From: Copromyces sp. CBS 386.78
Taxonomy: Eukaryota; Ascomycota; Sordariomycetes; Sordariales; Sordariaceae
Reading direction: 5' to 3'
Length of the DNA: 64,000 nucleotides
Assembly: GCA_030685235.1 (NCBI GenBank)
Contig: MU839137.1
Location: 62,001-126,000, forward strand
The position numbers were made by a program, and so were the translations under genes. The notes under the pieces were generated by a model. It saw only the letters and a program-made list of their open reading frames with translations, did no database searches and was not told the DNA's origin. Positions 20,461-34,200 of this stretch are shown here, one piece after another (position 1 is the stretch's first letter; each line of letters starts with the position of its first letter).

Positions 20461-23400
20461 ACGATGCGATGAGAGGAAGGTTAGCGGGAGCAAACATTGT
20501 TTCTTGTTCAAATGATTCAGATTCGTCATGACGACGAGAGGGAACAACACGATTGTTTTATCGAAACGGCTTTGGGTTTTGGGCGCTATTGAAGGCTTCA
20601 CACTCACACACGTGCACATCAAAAGAATCGAGTGATGCCATTGTGCGATACGCACGCTAAAACGAGGTGTGTACCAATATCATCGTTTGTCGTATTGGTT
20701 AGGACATTCAAGATGATGGCATGGCATTCTACGTTGTAAACGGATGGTTGTCGTTGTTATTAGGTTAGGTAGTAGCTAGGTTGTTACATATTCTCGTGTA
20801 GAGTTCAGGGCAAGCGAGCAGTTGTTGTGCGTAAAAAAGGATAAATGCATAATGAAGGAGATTGTCGATGATCTCTCTCGGGCTTCTCTTAAACCCCCCC
20901 GTGTTTGTTAAACGTTTTCGGACTTCCCAATTCTCTTTTGAACATACCTGGCTTGCTATAGCCTTCAGTTGGCAGTCCTTCCAGCCATGATCATCTTCGT
21001 GTTAAACTGGCTTTGTTCGACCTGAAGTAATTGGTTCCTCGAGCGTTTGTCTGGTGGTTACCAACCTGCTTATCCTGTACCTTCTCACTCACCCGTCATC
21101 TAACACCTCCGGTTCTTCACCAACCACCAGCATGACATTAGGATTAGGATTCTCGATCCGCTCTTCTGTTTCCTTCTATGAGCAGAGCTTTCTCGAGGCT
21201 GATTCATGGCTGATCGATGGCTGTCGCTCAAGGAGAGAAAGCGAAAAGTGAGGCGTCACGATGCACATTGCATTGGTATTTGTTGTCAGCCCGGGAACGG
21301 ATCGTTGAATAACAAGGGAAGAGGTAACAGATGACATCCTATTGATCTCCCTCTTCGCCTTCTCTTCATCTTTTTCTTCACTTCTCTCTTCACTTCATTT
21401 GTATTAACTATCGACTTCTCCCAAGCCGTCTCTGTATCAGAGACATCTAGTGCAAAACAAAACTTTTGTCAATGTTAATTGCCAATAGGTTATTCTGCCA
21501 GGACGTCCTCATCCCAATACAGCTCCCTTTCATAATGTATTTACGTCATGTTCTGTACCGGTAGACAGAGCTAGAGGCGGGAACGACTGAGTAGTTCGAT
21601 TGCTCGCTCTTTCCCACTTGTCCTGCATGGTTCTTTCTGTGTAGAGGTACCCTCCGGCCGCCAGCTTGCGGAAGCACGGTTCGTTTATGCTTTCCTCACC
21701 TAGGTATTCCTGCAATGGTCTTGTCAACTCAAACAGAAGGGGTAAGTATCAAAACGGTTTTTTACACATCTTGTCCAAACTACCGTTGAGACACGAGCAT
21801 TCATAAACACTCATCCATTACATGATTTCCGCTTCTACGAGGTAAAGTCAAGCAGCGAATGATCCTTGCCATGTGCCTTTTGTCCCAGTCTCCGGGTCTA
21901 AGTGGCATCAGACAGCCGCCATCTGATCTGCTTCGACATGCTCAAGAACTTAAGCAGGGACTTGACTTGAACCGTTTCGGCCCCGTCATGGATTATTCAC
22001 CAAGACGTGAGTGAGGTGCTTCCCGAGTCTCACGATACTATGCTGGTCTTGGAACTTGAACCAATTTCTGCATGATGCCTCTCTTCAAGTCAAATCAAAG
22101 TCGTTTGTGAGCCGAATTCTCTTGGGTGTCAATGTTTTTCTGAGTTGTACGCTTTACGACATCTCCAACTCAGCCAAGCACGGCGTAGGGCTAGTATAAT
22201 CATATGCAGTTTGCTTGATAGTGTATGATGGCGTGCAGCTGTGCTTGACTGCGTAAGATCTGGAGAGTTTACGGAGGTAGGTACAGATCTGGACGCCTCA
22301 TTACGGGTATAAGATACGGAAGCCGTGAGATTCTTTGTCATTTTCGGACTCGACGTGTTGTAGCTAGCTAGCTATTGAACTAGCTAAGAGTATGTATAAC
22401 AACTCACATGAGTAGGTAGTCCGTAGTGTACCTAGGTGGTGTTCTCCCAGCAGTTACCAGTAGTCGGTTCTACAGTGTGCCGCTATTCGGTAGCCAATGT
22501 TCAAACTGTAGTGTCAAAGTGGGTGGTGACCCCCACGCATCTTTCTTAGTAAACATCGCCGCCGCTGCCTCCATCGCCGCACTCAAGCACCACAGCTTCT
22601 CTAACCGAAGCAGCAAACCCGGTTCCTGGATGTTCTTCAGGGCAATAACATGTGAACAATACAGTGTCTGCCTTTGGTGAAGCTGAATGAGGGGACCAGA
22701 CATTGCCAAATCCAGGTACAGTGCCCAAAATCGGCGGTGTGTTTACACAGTATGTAGAGGGTATCCCGTGTCTGGCTGGTGGAATAGGGGTCCAAGGATG
22801 TTTCCAACTTTCCAGAAGCACCCGACCTGTTGCTGTTTTCAACTCGTCAACAAACGATCCTTCACTCTCCAGACCGAACCTGTCGGGGTCTGCCTGTCTC
22901 CAGGCGCAAAGGTTCCTTGCCAGCTCCTCGAGGATACGCCGACTGTTCGTAGGGGTAAAGTCAAAACTGGCAAAAGAGAAGAAAAGAAAAGCTAAAAATC
23001 GTCACCAGGGAAGCCCTTGAACCCTTGAACCATACCGCAGCAACGACAAAGCAGGTGACCGTGACACCGACTGGTGTTCAGAGTTAAAGGAGTCTCGCTC
23101 AAGCCTCGGAAAAGGGGGGTTGCTACTGGCTGACCGCCACCAGAACCCCCCCTGTCTCCCATCAGCCTAACTTACCTAATTCCCTGGTACCCCCCCTGGC
23201 TTGCTCTGGGGGTCCAAGGCGACCCAGAAGGAGACCCAGAAGGGTAAACCGAAAATAGGAGACCGTCGGGAACAAAGCATTGTGGAATCCGTAACACTCA
23301 TGGAACGGAGTGAAGCGGAGCAAAGATATGGAGAACCGAATTGTGAATGCGATCAATACACCAGGGAATGATTGTTTCGGTGGACGTGCGTGTTGTTGTT

Positions 23401-26400
23401 GTGTCGGGTGTCCATTCTGTGGTGCTGGCTGGCCCTGTGATGGTGCCGCGCTTTCCCTCCCAGTCAGAGTTAGGTTGCGGTTGCATTTGCGGACTTGCGG
23501 TGGGGAATGATTATGTTGGTAAAAGTGACACTAAGTGATGGTAATTTGGGCCGACGCAACATGGCATTTTGGAAATGCGGTTTTTAATCACTCGTCTAAT
23601 TCAAGGGTTGGTCAGGCGGGAGGATTGGATGGTTGTGTTGTGGTGGGATTCACGCACTGTTGTTTGGTTGGTGATTGGTATCGGCAGCGTCAAATTAATC
23701 TACACATATCAGATTGATGTATGCAGTTGGTCGTGTGTGTCGTAGGACCGAGGGTGGACTGGTATTTTTTCTTCTTCTTTTCTTGTTCTTCTTCTTTCGG
23801 CGGTGGTGTGTACGCATAGAATGGCAGCTGTAATGGCTGAAATGTCATTCAGCTCAACCCCATTCCCCGGAATAATATGCCCAGGACCGCGCCCGTTGCA
23901 GTCGCAATTTCAGTCGAAGGAATCCCCCGTCAGATGAGATCATCTGGTGTTTCATGTTTCGCTCCTCGGCAGTGCAAAGTAACGGTGAGAGGCAACCTTA
24001 TCTGGATCGATCTTGAAGTTCTCAACGGATAATCTACCAAAAAAGGACGCCGTTGTTTGACTGACTCTCAGCCCATCCACTTGGACGCGTACTTGGTAAA
24101 GTAGAGATTGGAGACGTGTCAAAGCCAAAAGTGAAAGTTTGCAGAAACAACCTGTGAATCTTTCATGCCGCTGTGTGCGTTGTGTCGACGAGCTAATGCA
24201 CACGGGGTGCTGCCAACAACGTTGGACCGTTTTCATTGCATTTCCTTCTTCCTTGGCACATGCAGCAACAAGCATGCAGCTCGAAAATATTATTTTTCTG
24301 TTCCCCCTTCCACTTTGCGATAGTGAGTAGAGACGGATAGTTACAAAACATTGAAACTAGCTCAAAACCTTGAAGTGGGGCCAAAACAGTGCGGCAAGAA
24401 CGACGGTTGGGCCTGCCTGCCCTGCGTAGCTGCACAGGGGTATTAACGGAAACGGGTTAGCCACTAAAAGCCACATGACGTCATGCAGCATGGAATGTAG
24501 ACGCTGACGACGTGCCCTCGAAAAAAAAAAACAACAACGAAAAAAAACCACGTCCGTCCGTGCCTTCTGTAATCATCGTCAACCTCGCTGTGGCCTTCCA
24601 TGACCGGTACCGTAACAGCGCCATTCCAATCAGCATGGGTACCCGAGGTACCGTCCCAGAGATGCTGGGGGCCAAAATAACATTTACATGAAATGGAACA
24701 TCACGACATCTACGTACTTGCTCACACCCTGTTCACCTCAACCCACCCTCATCCTGGGCCTCTTTCACCACTCTGGGAAGCGCGGTTCTGATTCCGTCCC
24801 TGGACGTCCTCATTGTCCTGGATACCTAGCCTGCCAGTTGCGGGGTCCTGGCACATCTCTCACATGGGCTTGCATCTTCAGGTCCCCTTTGGTCCGTTTG
24901 GCTGACATTGGCTGGCCAGGAACCAGATCCGGCTGGTGGGATATAGTGGAGGTCGGCGAACACTGCCACCACGGCAACCTCAACCATCCCTCCACTGAGA
25001 CAAAATCTTGGATACCGCTGGACACGCCCCGTATTCGATTGGCCGCCGCCATCTGTCCTCCGCAGCGCGACAATGCATTTGCGCGTACCCTGAGCGCACT
25101 TCAACCTCTCACAATTTCACATTTGGCCTTTCCCAAACTTGGGCCCCATACCGAACCTGAACAGGGCGGCATCCAGGACGCTATCGGTTTCATGAATCGC
25201 GACTAACTGTGCCCTTTGGATACAGTGTCAGCAACGTCGATACCGCCTTTGGCTCCCCTGAGTGCATTGGTGTCAATGGGAGAGTGGCGTTTCCCCGCGC
25301 GATTGTCGGGCAGCAGCACAAAGCCTCAGAAGGACCCTGAAGATCCGTTAGCATGCGCCGGTGCCCATGATTGGCTAGTTCTATCTTTGCCATGCGCACT
25401 GGGTAAGGCGTCCAAAAACACCACACCCTTTGAAAGGAACCAGAGAAACCCTTCGGCCAGCCAATACGTGCCTGCGTTGCTTAACTGGCCACGTTACGCA
25501 TTCTGTGCCGCCGCCGCCGCAACTACCGCGGGAGCCATTACAGACTGACGACCGACGTCATTGGCGGGTCTTAACAACACCATTAGAAGAATAGCCGTGG
25601 GTGTTCGACCACGGGTACGGACGGGTGTTGATAATATTAATGATTTTACTATCAACCAGCCCAACGGTGACGGTGTGAATAAGTAGCCAGTCATGTGGCA
25701 CAGATCCTGGCCAACCAGCGTCGGTTCTCAGTTACCCAATTACGTATAGTATCATTACAATACTATCTCCAGTTTGCGGTTTTGTGGTCGCGGTTTGACT
25801 GCTAATACCGTCTCCTATACGAGTTTCGGGCGAATGTTTCACAAGGAGGAGCCACAGCTTCTTCAAAAGTCCATCAATGCTCGGTGCCGTCTTCTGTTCC
25901 AGCAAATACATGATGCTGACGACATAGGTAGTAGGTTCCTTCCCAAAACACGGCAATGCGTGCTCCTTCCCCCGTCTTTGGCCCGCCTTTGCCAGTGAGC
26001 CGAACCTCAAAGCCGTCAAACGTGGAAAGCGTGGATGGTTACGGCTTCCTCCTGGCCCCTCTTGGCTTCTTGCCCCTCTCCTGGCCCCTCCCCCTCGCAC
26101 CCCAGCCTCGCCCAAACCAAGGAAAGCAAGGACAGCGGACGGAAGACATGCAACCTAGACCTCCAATGTCGAATAGGATTTCTTCCTGCACCAACTTACC
26201 TTGCTTGCCAACAGCCCGGGCCCTGCCCCGAGGGTAGAAATCAGGGACCGAAAACCAGCTCACTCTGTTTTCTATCGGCCTGCCAGCCATCAGCCTGTGC
26301 TATGCCAACTCGGAGACGCCCCGCATGCCGTCACCACATCCTACGCCGTGAGCTTGACGACGTAATGCCTCTCCACCAGGTGCTAAGACATCTGTCCGGT

Positions 26401-28894
26401 GCCTTGGTGAAGGCATCACGGTCGCTGACAAGAGAAGCCGAGAGGGTCCATAGTTGTAAACAAAGGAGATGATCATCACTCGAACCCCTTCGATCCCTTC
26501 CCTTTACGTTACACGGCACGTGCTATTCAACAGACAGAAGCCAGGAGAACCTATTACCGAACCTCGCCCGTTCCTTGAACCTTCTCAGTTCCATTTCCCC
26601 AGTTTGGCTCAGTCCATCCCCACTCTGAATCTGTTTGCCCGCCGATCACCACCGCTTCTATATTCGACCGTCCAGCTTTCCGCGCCGGTCGCCGCACCGC
26701 CTCGGTACGGCTCTTCTTGAAAGCACTTGCCCGTCAGGGCAATGATCAGAAATCTCCCCATACACTCCGTCCAGTCAAGCCTTTCTTCACCATCCACCAC
26801 CGTCCACCGACAAGGAATCCCCGCCCTACATGGCCCGTCACATCTGCCTCTTCTCCATCAAAGGAACTGATTTGCACAATCTGAAACGACGCCGTCAAGG
26901 TCCTTAGGACTGGGGCTTACCCATAAACTCCACCCCGGCCCATCATCTGCTGATGAGCTCCTCTCTTTGCCTGCACGAGTAAGGACACGCCGGCAACAAG
27001 TCATGCAAGTGCGTCGGGCGCTGTTGTCGTCCTTGGATGTGTCCCGTGCGGTGCTCCACGGAGCGGTGCGGTACGCTGCGGACCAAGCGGTCACGGCCAT
27101 GGGACGGCGGTGTCGGGGTGTTAAGTCGTGCTTTGAGACAGCCCTCCAGGGACCCTCCAATCCATCTCATCCCATCTCATCCCATCTTTTTTATCCCTCT
27201 CAGAGTTCAATCTCATCCATCTGTCATGCCATCCCGCGGTTGTCCGCCTCATCTCCTGGTCGTCCGTTGCCTCTGTCTGGCACGTTGCTGTTAGTAAGGC
27301 ATTGCCTTGGACAGGTGTCTATACGAAGCACTTACTGGGTTCATACGTGTTGTTTGTGAGAGGGATATGCATACCTCATCACACAGAAGCACGTTTCACT
27401 CGCGCTCCATCCATCATCCATCCACCCATCCACACTGCGTCCGTCTTTCATTTGCAGTATGCCTTGGTGTCCAGAAACACGCTCACGTGTATCCACCATT
27501 ACCATGGGGCTGCCCCTTTTTCGCCTCTCCCCCGCTCGTCGGGCAATTCAGCTGATACCAGACGCTTGTCTCGTTAGAACGAGATCCATCTCATATCCAA
27601 GCACAAACCCCAGAGATCGATGGACATAGAAGCCAGATGAATGGAAGCGTGCTGCTTCGTAGACAACCAGGCAATGAGAGACATGTGGCGATGATCACAC
27701 ACCTTCTCTCACAGCTCCTTTCCTTCCCTCCGCTTTCCCTTTTGAGCACAGCATATACACAGACGCCCTCTCTAATCTCCTGTATGGGCGGAATGTGGGT
27801 TGATGGAGTTGCTGTTTGGGTGTGAAACGTGATCGCGGTTCCTATTCGGGCCAGTCAGCATTCGGAACATGCGTCGATTCGGTCCTGAGTCCGACTCCCT
27901 CTCGCACCGTGATCTCCTCACATAGTGCGCCCTGCTTCATGCCGTCTCTCGCGTTGGGTAAGTTTGACACTCGTCCTCCACCGAAGACGGGGGAATGGGG
28001 GGAAAGCACGCAATGCAACCCGCCCTCTCAACGCCCGGATCTTCCGTGTCTGTCTCTCCCTCCTCCTTTCCTCCCTTCCGTCCCCTGTCTCGCATCTAGG
28101 TATGCCTGTATGCGCGGAGCTCTTCAACTTGGCTTCGTTGGTTCGCTGGCTTCGGTACTAGATCGAGCAGATGTGCCCGACTCAGTCTCCTTCTCCTCCT
28201 TCTCCATTATCTTGACTCTTCTATCCTCCCTGTCTGGGTATCCCGATGCCTTCTCCTGAAATTGTTGTGGGCCCATATTCCGGTCAATGTAGTCAGCACA
28301 AGCCTTGATGTGAATGCCATGCTAGGCTTGATCAAGGAAAAGATTTACACGGCCGTCCCGAACCTTGTTCAATCTTGATAGCTCCGTAGGCTTTATCAGG
28401 AAATTGTGAGACTGAAATTGAGATGTTCACGGGAAGGGAGTGGGAAAGCTAGGACCAGCAGTAAGAAAAAAAAAAAAAAACCTGGGCTAGTTTAAGCACC
28501 AACTTACCTTGCGCAAACACTGCGATGTGACGTCCGAATTTCTTCCCTCTCTACCTTGCACGGTCTAGTCAGGCGATTCAAAGCGACTCAAGCGAGTCAG
28601 TCAAGTTAGGGTAGGACTGAAGGGTTACAATATGGTTAAAAGAAAGGTATGGGGAAAGCAAAGGTAAATGGGCAATTCAAATCTGAAACGGAGGGCTATG
28701 CTGGTTAGCTGCTCGTAATATCGAATTGGGTGGAGGCATATTGATTGGACGACAAGATTTGTGTGTGTTTGATTGGAGACAGAAATTCTTGACGGTAAGA
28801 CAGACGCGGAGAACTCGAGGCGAACTCTTGCATTTCACCATCGAGGAATCTTTTTTGTGTGAACATTCTCGCAGTAGTGACACATCCATCATTG

Positions 28895-28934
<40 letters not shown>

Positions 28935-29972
28935 AAAAAAAAAGATTGTTTGTGAGTTTTGGGAGCTTGGTAGCGGTAGTGACACATTGATTATGGAGAT
29001 TTTTTTTAAAATTTTTTTTGGGAACATTGCAGTGCTTGGTAGGGACAAGTTTGGTAGTTGTAGTAGTACATAATTAGGTTTCGCAACGTGCTTGAGCTTA
29101 GATGATACATGGCATGTTCCTCCGCTCTTTGTAACATCCTTTTGAAATCGCTCCATATAGTGGTATCTACCGAGCCTGTTTCCCCTTCCCTCCTTTCGAT
29201 AGGCCAATCAAATATGTCCAAAGCTGGGTATTCTTCTTCTTGCCATGATCAAATGATGATGATACGATGATAATGGAAAAACGCGATTGACCAACCGAAA
29301 CCGGAAACCATTTCCAACCAAACCTGTGTGGGTGTATCTCTTAAACGACAGTAGAGAAAAGCATTCCCTGATGCAACAACAACAAAAAACAAAGATCTGA
29401 AAAGCAAAGCCCACCGAAACGCCGGTTCATGAGATTTGTGGTCCCCGTGGAAAGGTACCCTTTCCTTTCGCAACCACCCTTGGATGATGACCTCCTTGGT
29501 ATCTTCCCCGTTCTTTCCCCACGTGAGCAACCAATGAACCCAAAATGAAACGATTAAATGATGTTGGCCAGCTCCCCGCGGTTAGCGGTCCATGTGGGGC
29601 AGCTTGCTCGTTGGGATCGACAAGTCTCGTCTACCTGAACTCCAACGCCGAGCGCCTCTGCTGCCAATGACCGACAGCAGGGAATGATGGAGGGATCGCC
29701 TGCTGTCCCTCCTTGCGAAACGTAAGTCTATGAGATGCGGAGCGGGTACCGCCGACCCCATTCGTGTACTTGGTAGGCGGTAGCGAGTCGCAATTGTTTA
29801 TGTCGATTTTCGAATCCATTTTTTCCGGGATCGATGTAGACCGTGGTGTGATATGCTGAGGGGTTCCGGTGCCGATAGTGTTACATGTAGCGAATGTTGA
29901 GAATTAAAGTGTGTAGTCTATCGAGGGGCATGATGTAAGAAAAAAAGAGTTCCGCGGGATGCATCGGATAGT
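20461..29972. other. 9.5-kb stretch without a supported gene
   Basis: Spans the SF3B1 3' flank to the C2H2 factor stop. Open frames up to about 170 codons exist but are Pro/Ser/Cys-rich, overlap others on both strands, and lack domain text, codon bias or matched splice signals. I found no tRNA or 5S rRNA. Noted content: a TAGC palindrome cluster (about 22,361-22,385), CT-rich and CATC-rich low-complexity tracts (about 27,160-27,440), an A17 run near 28,464 and the 38-base poly(A) run at 28,895. Composition is not strongly AT-rich, so heavy RIP is not apparent. Part may be long UTR or non-coding RNA; this cannot be decided from sequence. Confidence 0.55.
28895..28943. repeat. Long poly(A) run
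   Basis: 38 consecutive A, then TT, then 9 more A. A 12-base direct repeat, gtagtgacacat, flanks the run at 28,874-28,885 and 28,976-28,987. A complementary-looking T8-A4-T8 tract follows at about 29,001-29,020. Confidence 0.9.
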
Positions 29973-31233
29973 TTATTCCGAGTGCTGATCCGCTTCGGAA
30001 CCAGTCTCAGATGGCGTCTCGCTCTGGGGCTTGTGGACCTTCTTGTGTCTCCTGAGGTTAGAGACAACTGAGAATTGGCGACCGCATCCCTCAACTTCGC
30101 AGTGGAAGGCTGTGATAAATGTTAGCAGGTGCGAAACCTCAAACTATGTTATGGAGGAATTCTTACGCTTTTCACCAGTGTGGCTATACATATGGGTCTG
30201 GAGCGAGCTAGGCCGTGTGAATCGCTTGTCGCAAACCTTGCACTTGTGCTTCTTGGAGGTACTTGTCGACACCTTGGAGCTGAAGGAGCCCATCATAGAC
30301 TGCGGTGCCGGGGGCTGGCTCGACATCAAGCCTTGAGGGCGAGGAAGTGTCCGGCCAGAGAGCGACTCAATGTCAGAACCCGCGGTCGAGTAATCGCTGA
30401 TTGACCCATCAACTGAACCGCCATAGTACCCGCCATAGCTCGTAGAAGAAACGCTAGAACCTGTGGAGTGCGTCTGGGGAAAGCCGTACGAGTCTGTAGA
30501 ACCCCTACCACGGTTTCGCACATCGTAGATATTCCTTGGTGTCTCTTGGCTCATGGTAAGCATGCCTTGGCTAGCCTCAAGCGCATCTTGAAAGCTTCTC
30601 CGGTCATCAGGTTGAATTCCCCTGGGTATGCGGGTTAGCATTTGTAAGATGTAGAGTATCAAGCTCAAATAGTACTTACTGCTGTGAGTACCTCCTCGCA
30701 GAATCATCGGGAGCCATGCCAAAGGCGCCCCTCATGGTGGCAGGTGGGTAGCCGAGCTCATACTGTGATGTCGAAGGGGGATAGCTGGTGCTAACGGGCG
30801 AAGCAGAAGTGGTGTAGGCGGAGGTATCATATGCTGTCGACGTGGTAGGGTGGGGCATGCGGTTGAGACCTAGGAGATGATCCTGGGGCATAGAGAGCAA
30901 GTCCTGCTGCCTATAGACATCCGCCATGGGCGCGCTACCTGCTGGCGCAGTTGTGACAGGGCCGGGAGCAGCAGGTTGGTGAGGCCACACACTTCCGTTC
31001 CTGACGTCGTGCTGACGTTTGGGGAGTGCGGCGAGGTTGAGGTGCGGCAGGCCGGCGCTGTCACGGTTGTTGATGTACATGTTCTGAGGAGCGGGCTGCT
31101 GAGGAGGAGGCGGTCCTCCAGGACCTGAGGACGAACCCCAAGGGTTGGTGAAGTGTGGCTGGTTCGATTGGTAAGACATGTGGTCGTAGTTTAGCGGTGC
31201 AAATCGGTGCTGGTTGGCGTCTATGGTCATCAT
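29973..31233 (-). CDS. C2H2 zinc-finger transcription factor
   Basis: Probable nuclear DNA-binding regulator. Exons: 31233-30680, 30621-30167 and 30109-29973. The introns are 58 and 57 bases (GTAAGT and GTAAGA donors, gctaac branches). Phases agree and give 381 aa. Two adjacent C-terminal C2H2 fingers: Cys312/Cys315/His328/His332 and Cys340/Cys345/His358/His362, joined by the classic HTGEKPF linker; intron 2 falls inside that linker. The first 300 residues are Pro/Ser/Tyr/Gln-rich and disordered, as in activation domains. The acidic, Ser-rich tail ends ADQHSE. The start is the first ATG (MMTIDANQHRF); in-frame sequence upstream lacks ATG. The finger text resembles fungal developmental or stress C2H2 regulators, but I cannot name the orthologue. 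The gene stands alone between two very long non-coding regions. Confidence 0.92.
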
Positions 31234-34200
31234 AATTGGGGTTTTGTATGTGCAACCGAGTGCTGTGTGAGTGTCCTTCCCAGTCTTGTCGGTGAGGTGA
31301 ACTGGTGAACTTGGGGAGCAGAAGGGTTGAAAGTGTTTGTCGATGGTGGTAAGTATGTATGTATGTATGTAGTTGTTGCTGATCAAACGCGGGATCCTTT
31401 TAGTCGGGTCGAATGTCGAGAGAAGATCGGACCACGAGTTGGCAAGGAGGGATCAGCGACCTTAAGTGTTGTTGGGGGTCTGAGAAGCTCAGATGGCATG
31501 CGAGCAGCCCTGGGAACAATGGGGAGTACCAAACTGCAGGCTAGAGCCAATCGGGTATGCCTCCACTTCAGAGCAGCGAACCCAAAGTCGAGTGAACGGT
31601 ATTGTCTCCTTGGTCAGCGGGACAGGTGGAGACAGCTTCAGAGCTAGGTATTCTGTGACGACCTCGGGCGAGATTGATCGACGGTGGAATCTCCCGGTCC
31701 AAGGGGCCCTAGCAGGGACGTTGAGGAGACAGGGTTCACCCAATGATGCAGGCGAGACAGGGCAGTCTTGTCGTCCGCGGTGCCTCTTCTTGCTACTGTG
31801 TAGAAAAGAGAGGACAGAGGACGGGGGTTCAGGGCTGACGTTGGTCTGCTTGTTTGGCGGCTTGACCAGAGGAGCAGGCTGCTCTCAGCTCAGTTGGGAC
31901 AGCTGGGAGGGCGGCAGAGAGGAAGAGAAGAAGATCAGCCCCCTGTGAATATTGTACGGATGTTGTAAGGATCGTGTATGGATGCTGAAGGGGAAGATCC
32001 GTTGCTGCTCGACAGGAACCGGTGTTTGCGGTGCTGGCTTTGTGTCCTGATGTGTCCGGGAAAACGACGGTCAAAGATTTTTCAGGGCAGATGATTGCGC
32101 GACAGTTGCAGTGGTGTCGGGTGTGAGTGGTCCAAGTGTTTAGAGTGTTGTAGGTTGACTGCGTGTACTTGCGCTAATAAAGCTCTTGCTCCGTCAGCCT
32201 TTGATTTGGTTTGATGGGAGATGTCTATACTGTGGAAAACGGAGGAGGCCAGTCTGCTGGACAAGGCGGAGAGTTGGCCAAGCTTTAACAGAAGTGAGCT
32301 TCCTCCACCCGCCCAAAGGGATGCCGGTATGAAGTCAACAGTTGAATGGGAAAGCCCAAACCTAGCCAGACAGGGCAACCGCAAGCCCACACAACTGCCC
32401 ACACAACTGCTCCGGTTCAAGGTTGGGGATGGGTTGGAAGGAAGGAAGGAAGGCTCGGTGTGGCTGGTACCTGGGTACATTGTCCTTGTACACAGCGGCA
32501 GGGGTTGGGGGGGGGGGTCAAGATGGGATTGCCTGGGAAGGGGGGTAGGGGGGGAGAGGGAGGAAGGAGCAGGGGGGTGGCTTTAAGTGAATGGGGGCAG
32601 GCTGTCTCCCACAAGGCAGGGATGCGAAATACTCGAGAGATGCAAATAGCAGTCGCAAATTTGCGTTCAACCTTTTCCGAATTGATTCACACACGGAGCC
32701 GTTTCAACACTCGTGAAGGCTCTGCAGGGTCGGACAACGGTTGACGATAAGGACGCCAAGTGACGGGAGCAAGAGGCTGAAGGCCGGGTGGTGTGCCGCT
32801 TCTGGCAGCCCCCGCACTTGCTGTTAAGATGCCATTGCCGGATATGGGCGGAGGAGGAAGCTCTCAAATTGTTTTCCTGTATCAGTTGTCTATTTCGTTG
32901 CTTGTTCTCGAGACGAGTTGGGATGCTGTTGGAGAGTACAGTATGCAATTCGGTAGCAGCACAACAGCCTCCATCTCAGGTTGGGTCCCTGCCGACAAGA
33001 TGCAGTGCAGCGCTGGGTGCTAAGATATTTGTGTAGGCATGTGGATGTACTTGGTGGAGGAGGTTTGTTGTTTTTCTTTTCTGCAGGGTCTGGGAGACAG
33101 ACTCGGCAGCCCTCATCTGACACTGTGTGGCTGACTCGACATGGCCGCAGTGTGAATTGATACTAACCATCCGGACGGGGGCTCCTCGTTACCATCCTCC
33201 ACAATCGATAATCGTTAGGATTCTCAGGGACCGGTTGACCGTCTCGCCTCGTTATGTTGTGGTAACAGCGCTGTGACGACGGAGAGATTTGGAAGCAGGC
33301 TGACGCTCGCTGGAACGAAGCCGGGATGTACGGGGCGGGAGCAGCCATTTCCACTCGCAGCTTGACAACTTCGACGACCGGATGACGGGATTGCAACTCG
33401 ACGCAAGATTCGTCCCAGCTACACGACTCCAATGCCCAGTCCCATGTCGGTGGTTTCACCATCCCATCATGGCTTTCCAATTCTTCGGGCCTTGTTACTT
33501 GCTTGTCGTGGCCGCCTCTTCTGCCCACAACTTTCATTGTCCAAACTTGTACCTGTGAACATGTGATATGTTTTCTGCCCTGCAGTATTCATGATGCTGT
33601 GTGTGATTCTGAACACCGGGGGCAAATCCGGAGGTGATGCAAAAGTGCTGGTTGTCACCTTCCAGCGGAGTTGTCGTGAACGCCATGTTCTTTGTGCGTG
33701 CGTCATTGGTGGCAGTTGGGGCATTGTCCCTGTCTCTCAGAGGCAGGTACGTACCCGCCAATGTGTCGGGCGGCAGGTGGGATGGCAATTCTGTCTGAAT
33801 ACCATTTAGCAAGAACACCTCAACGAGACAACAAGCAAAGCGGATTCGGCAGGGGCCACTGCGGTCCACCCGATATCATATGAGCTATTCCCAATTCGCG
33901 ATAGAGGAAATGGCGCTAGCCCCCTTTCCCTCTGCCGCTTGCTGTCATTCGTTACGGCTGCAGTGATGTTGAGACTGATTTTCTTGCCAGTTGACAATGC
34001 ACTAGAATGAAAAGTGCCGGGACAAGAAAACAGGTGCCAGGCCAGTGCTAGCGTTTTCGGGCAGTTTTCGGTATCGTATCGTCACGTAAGTATACGAACA
34101 GCGCTCGTCAAGTTGGCCTCGTGAGCTTCTGCTCGGGATGGGGAAGTATTCAGATGCACTAATCTTCCAAAGGCCCAGTCACGGGACGTGCAGGACAGCG

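Noticed and set aside
24688..25206. 172-codon plus-strand frame in the gene-poor block
   Set aside because: Overlapped by other frames on the minus strand, low-complexity Pro/Ser/Gly text, no start context or splice partner, no domain.
33163..33537. 124-codon minus-strand frame
   Set aside because: The composition is less biased than other spurious frames, but there is no homology text, neighbouring exon or regulatory context.
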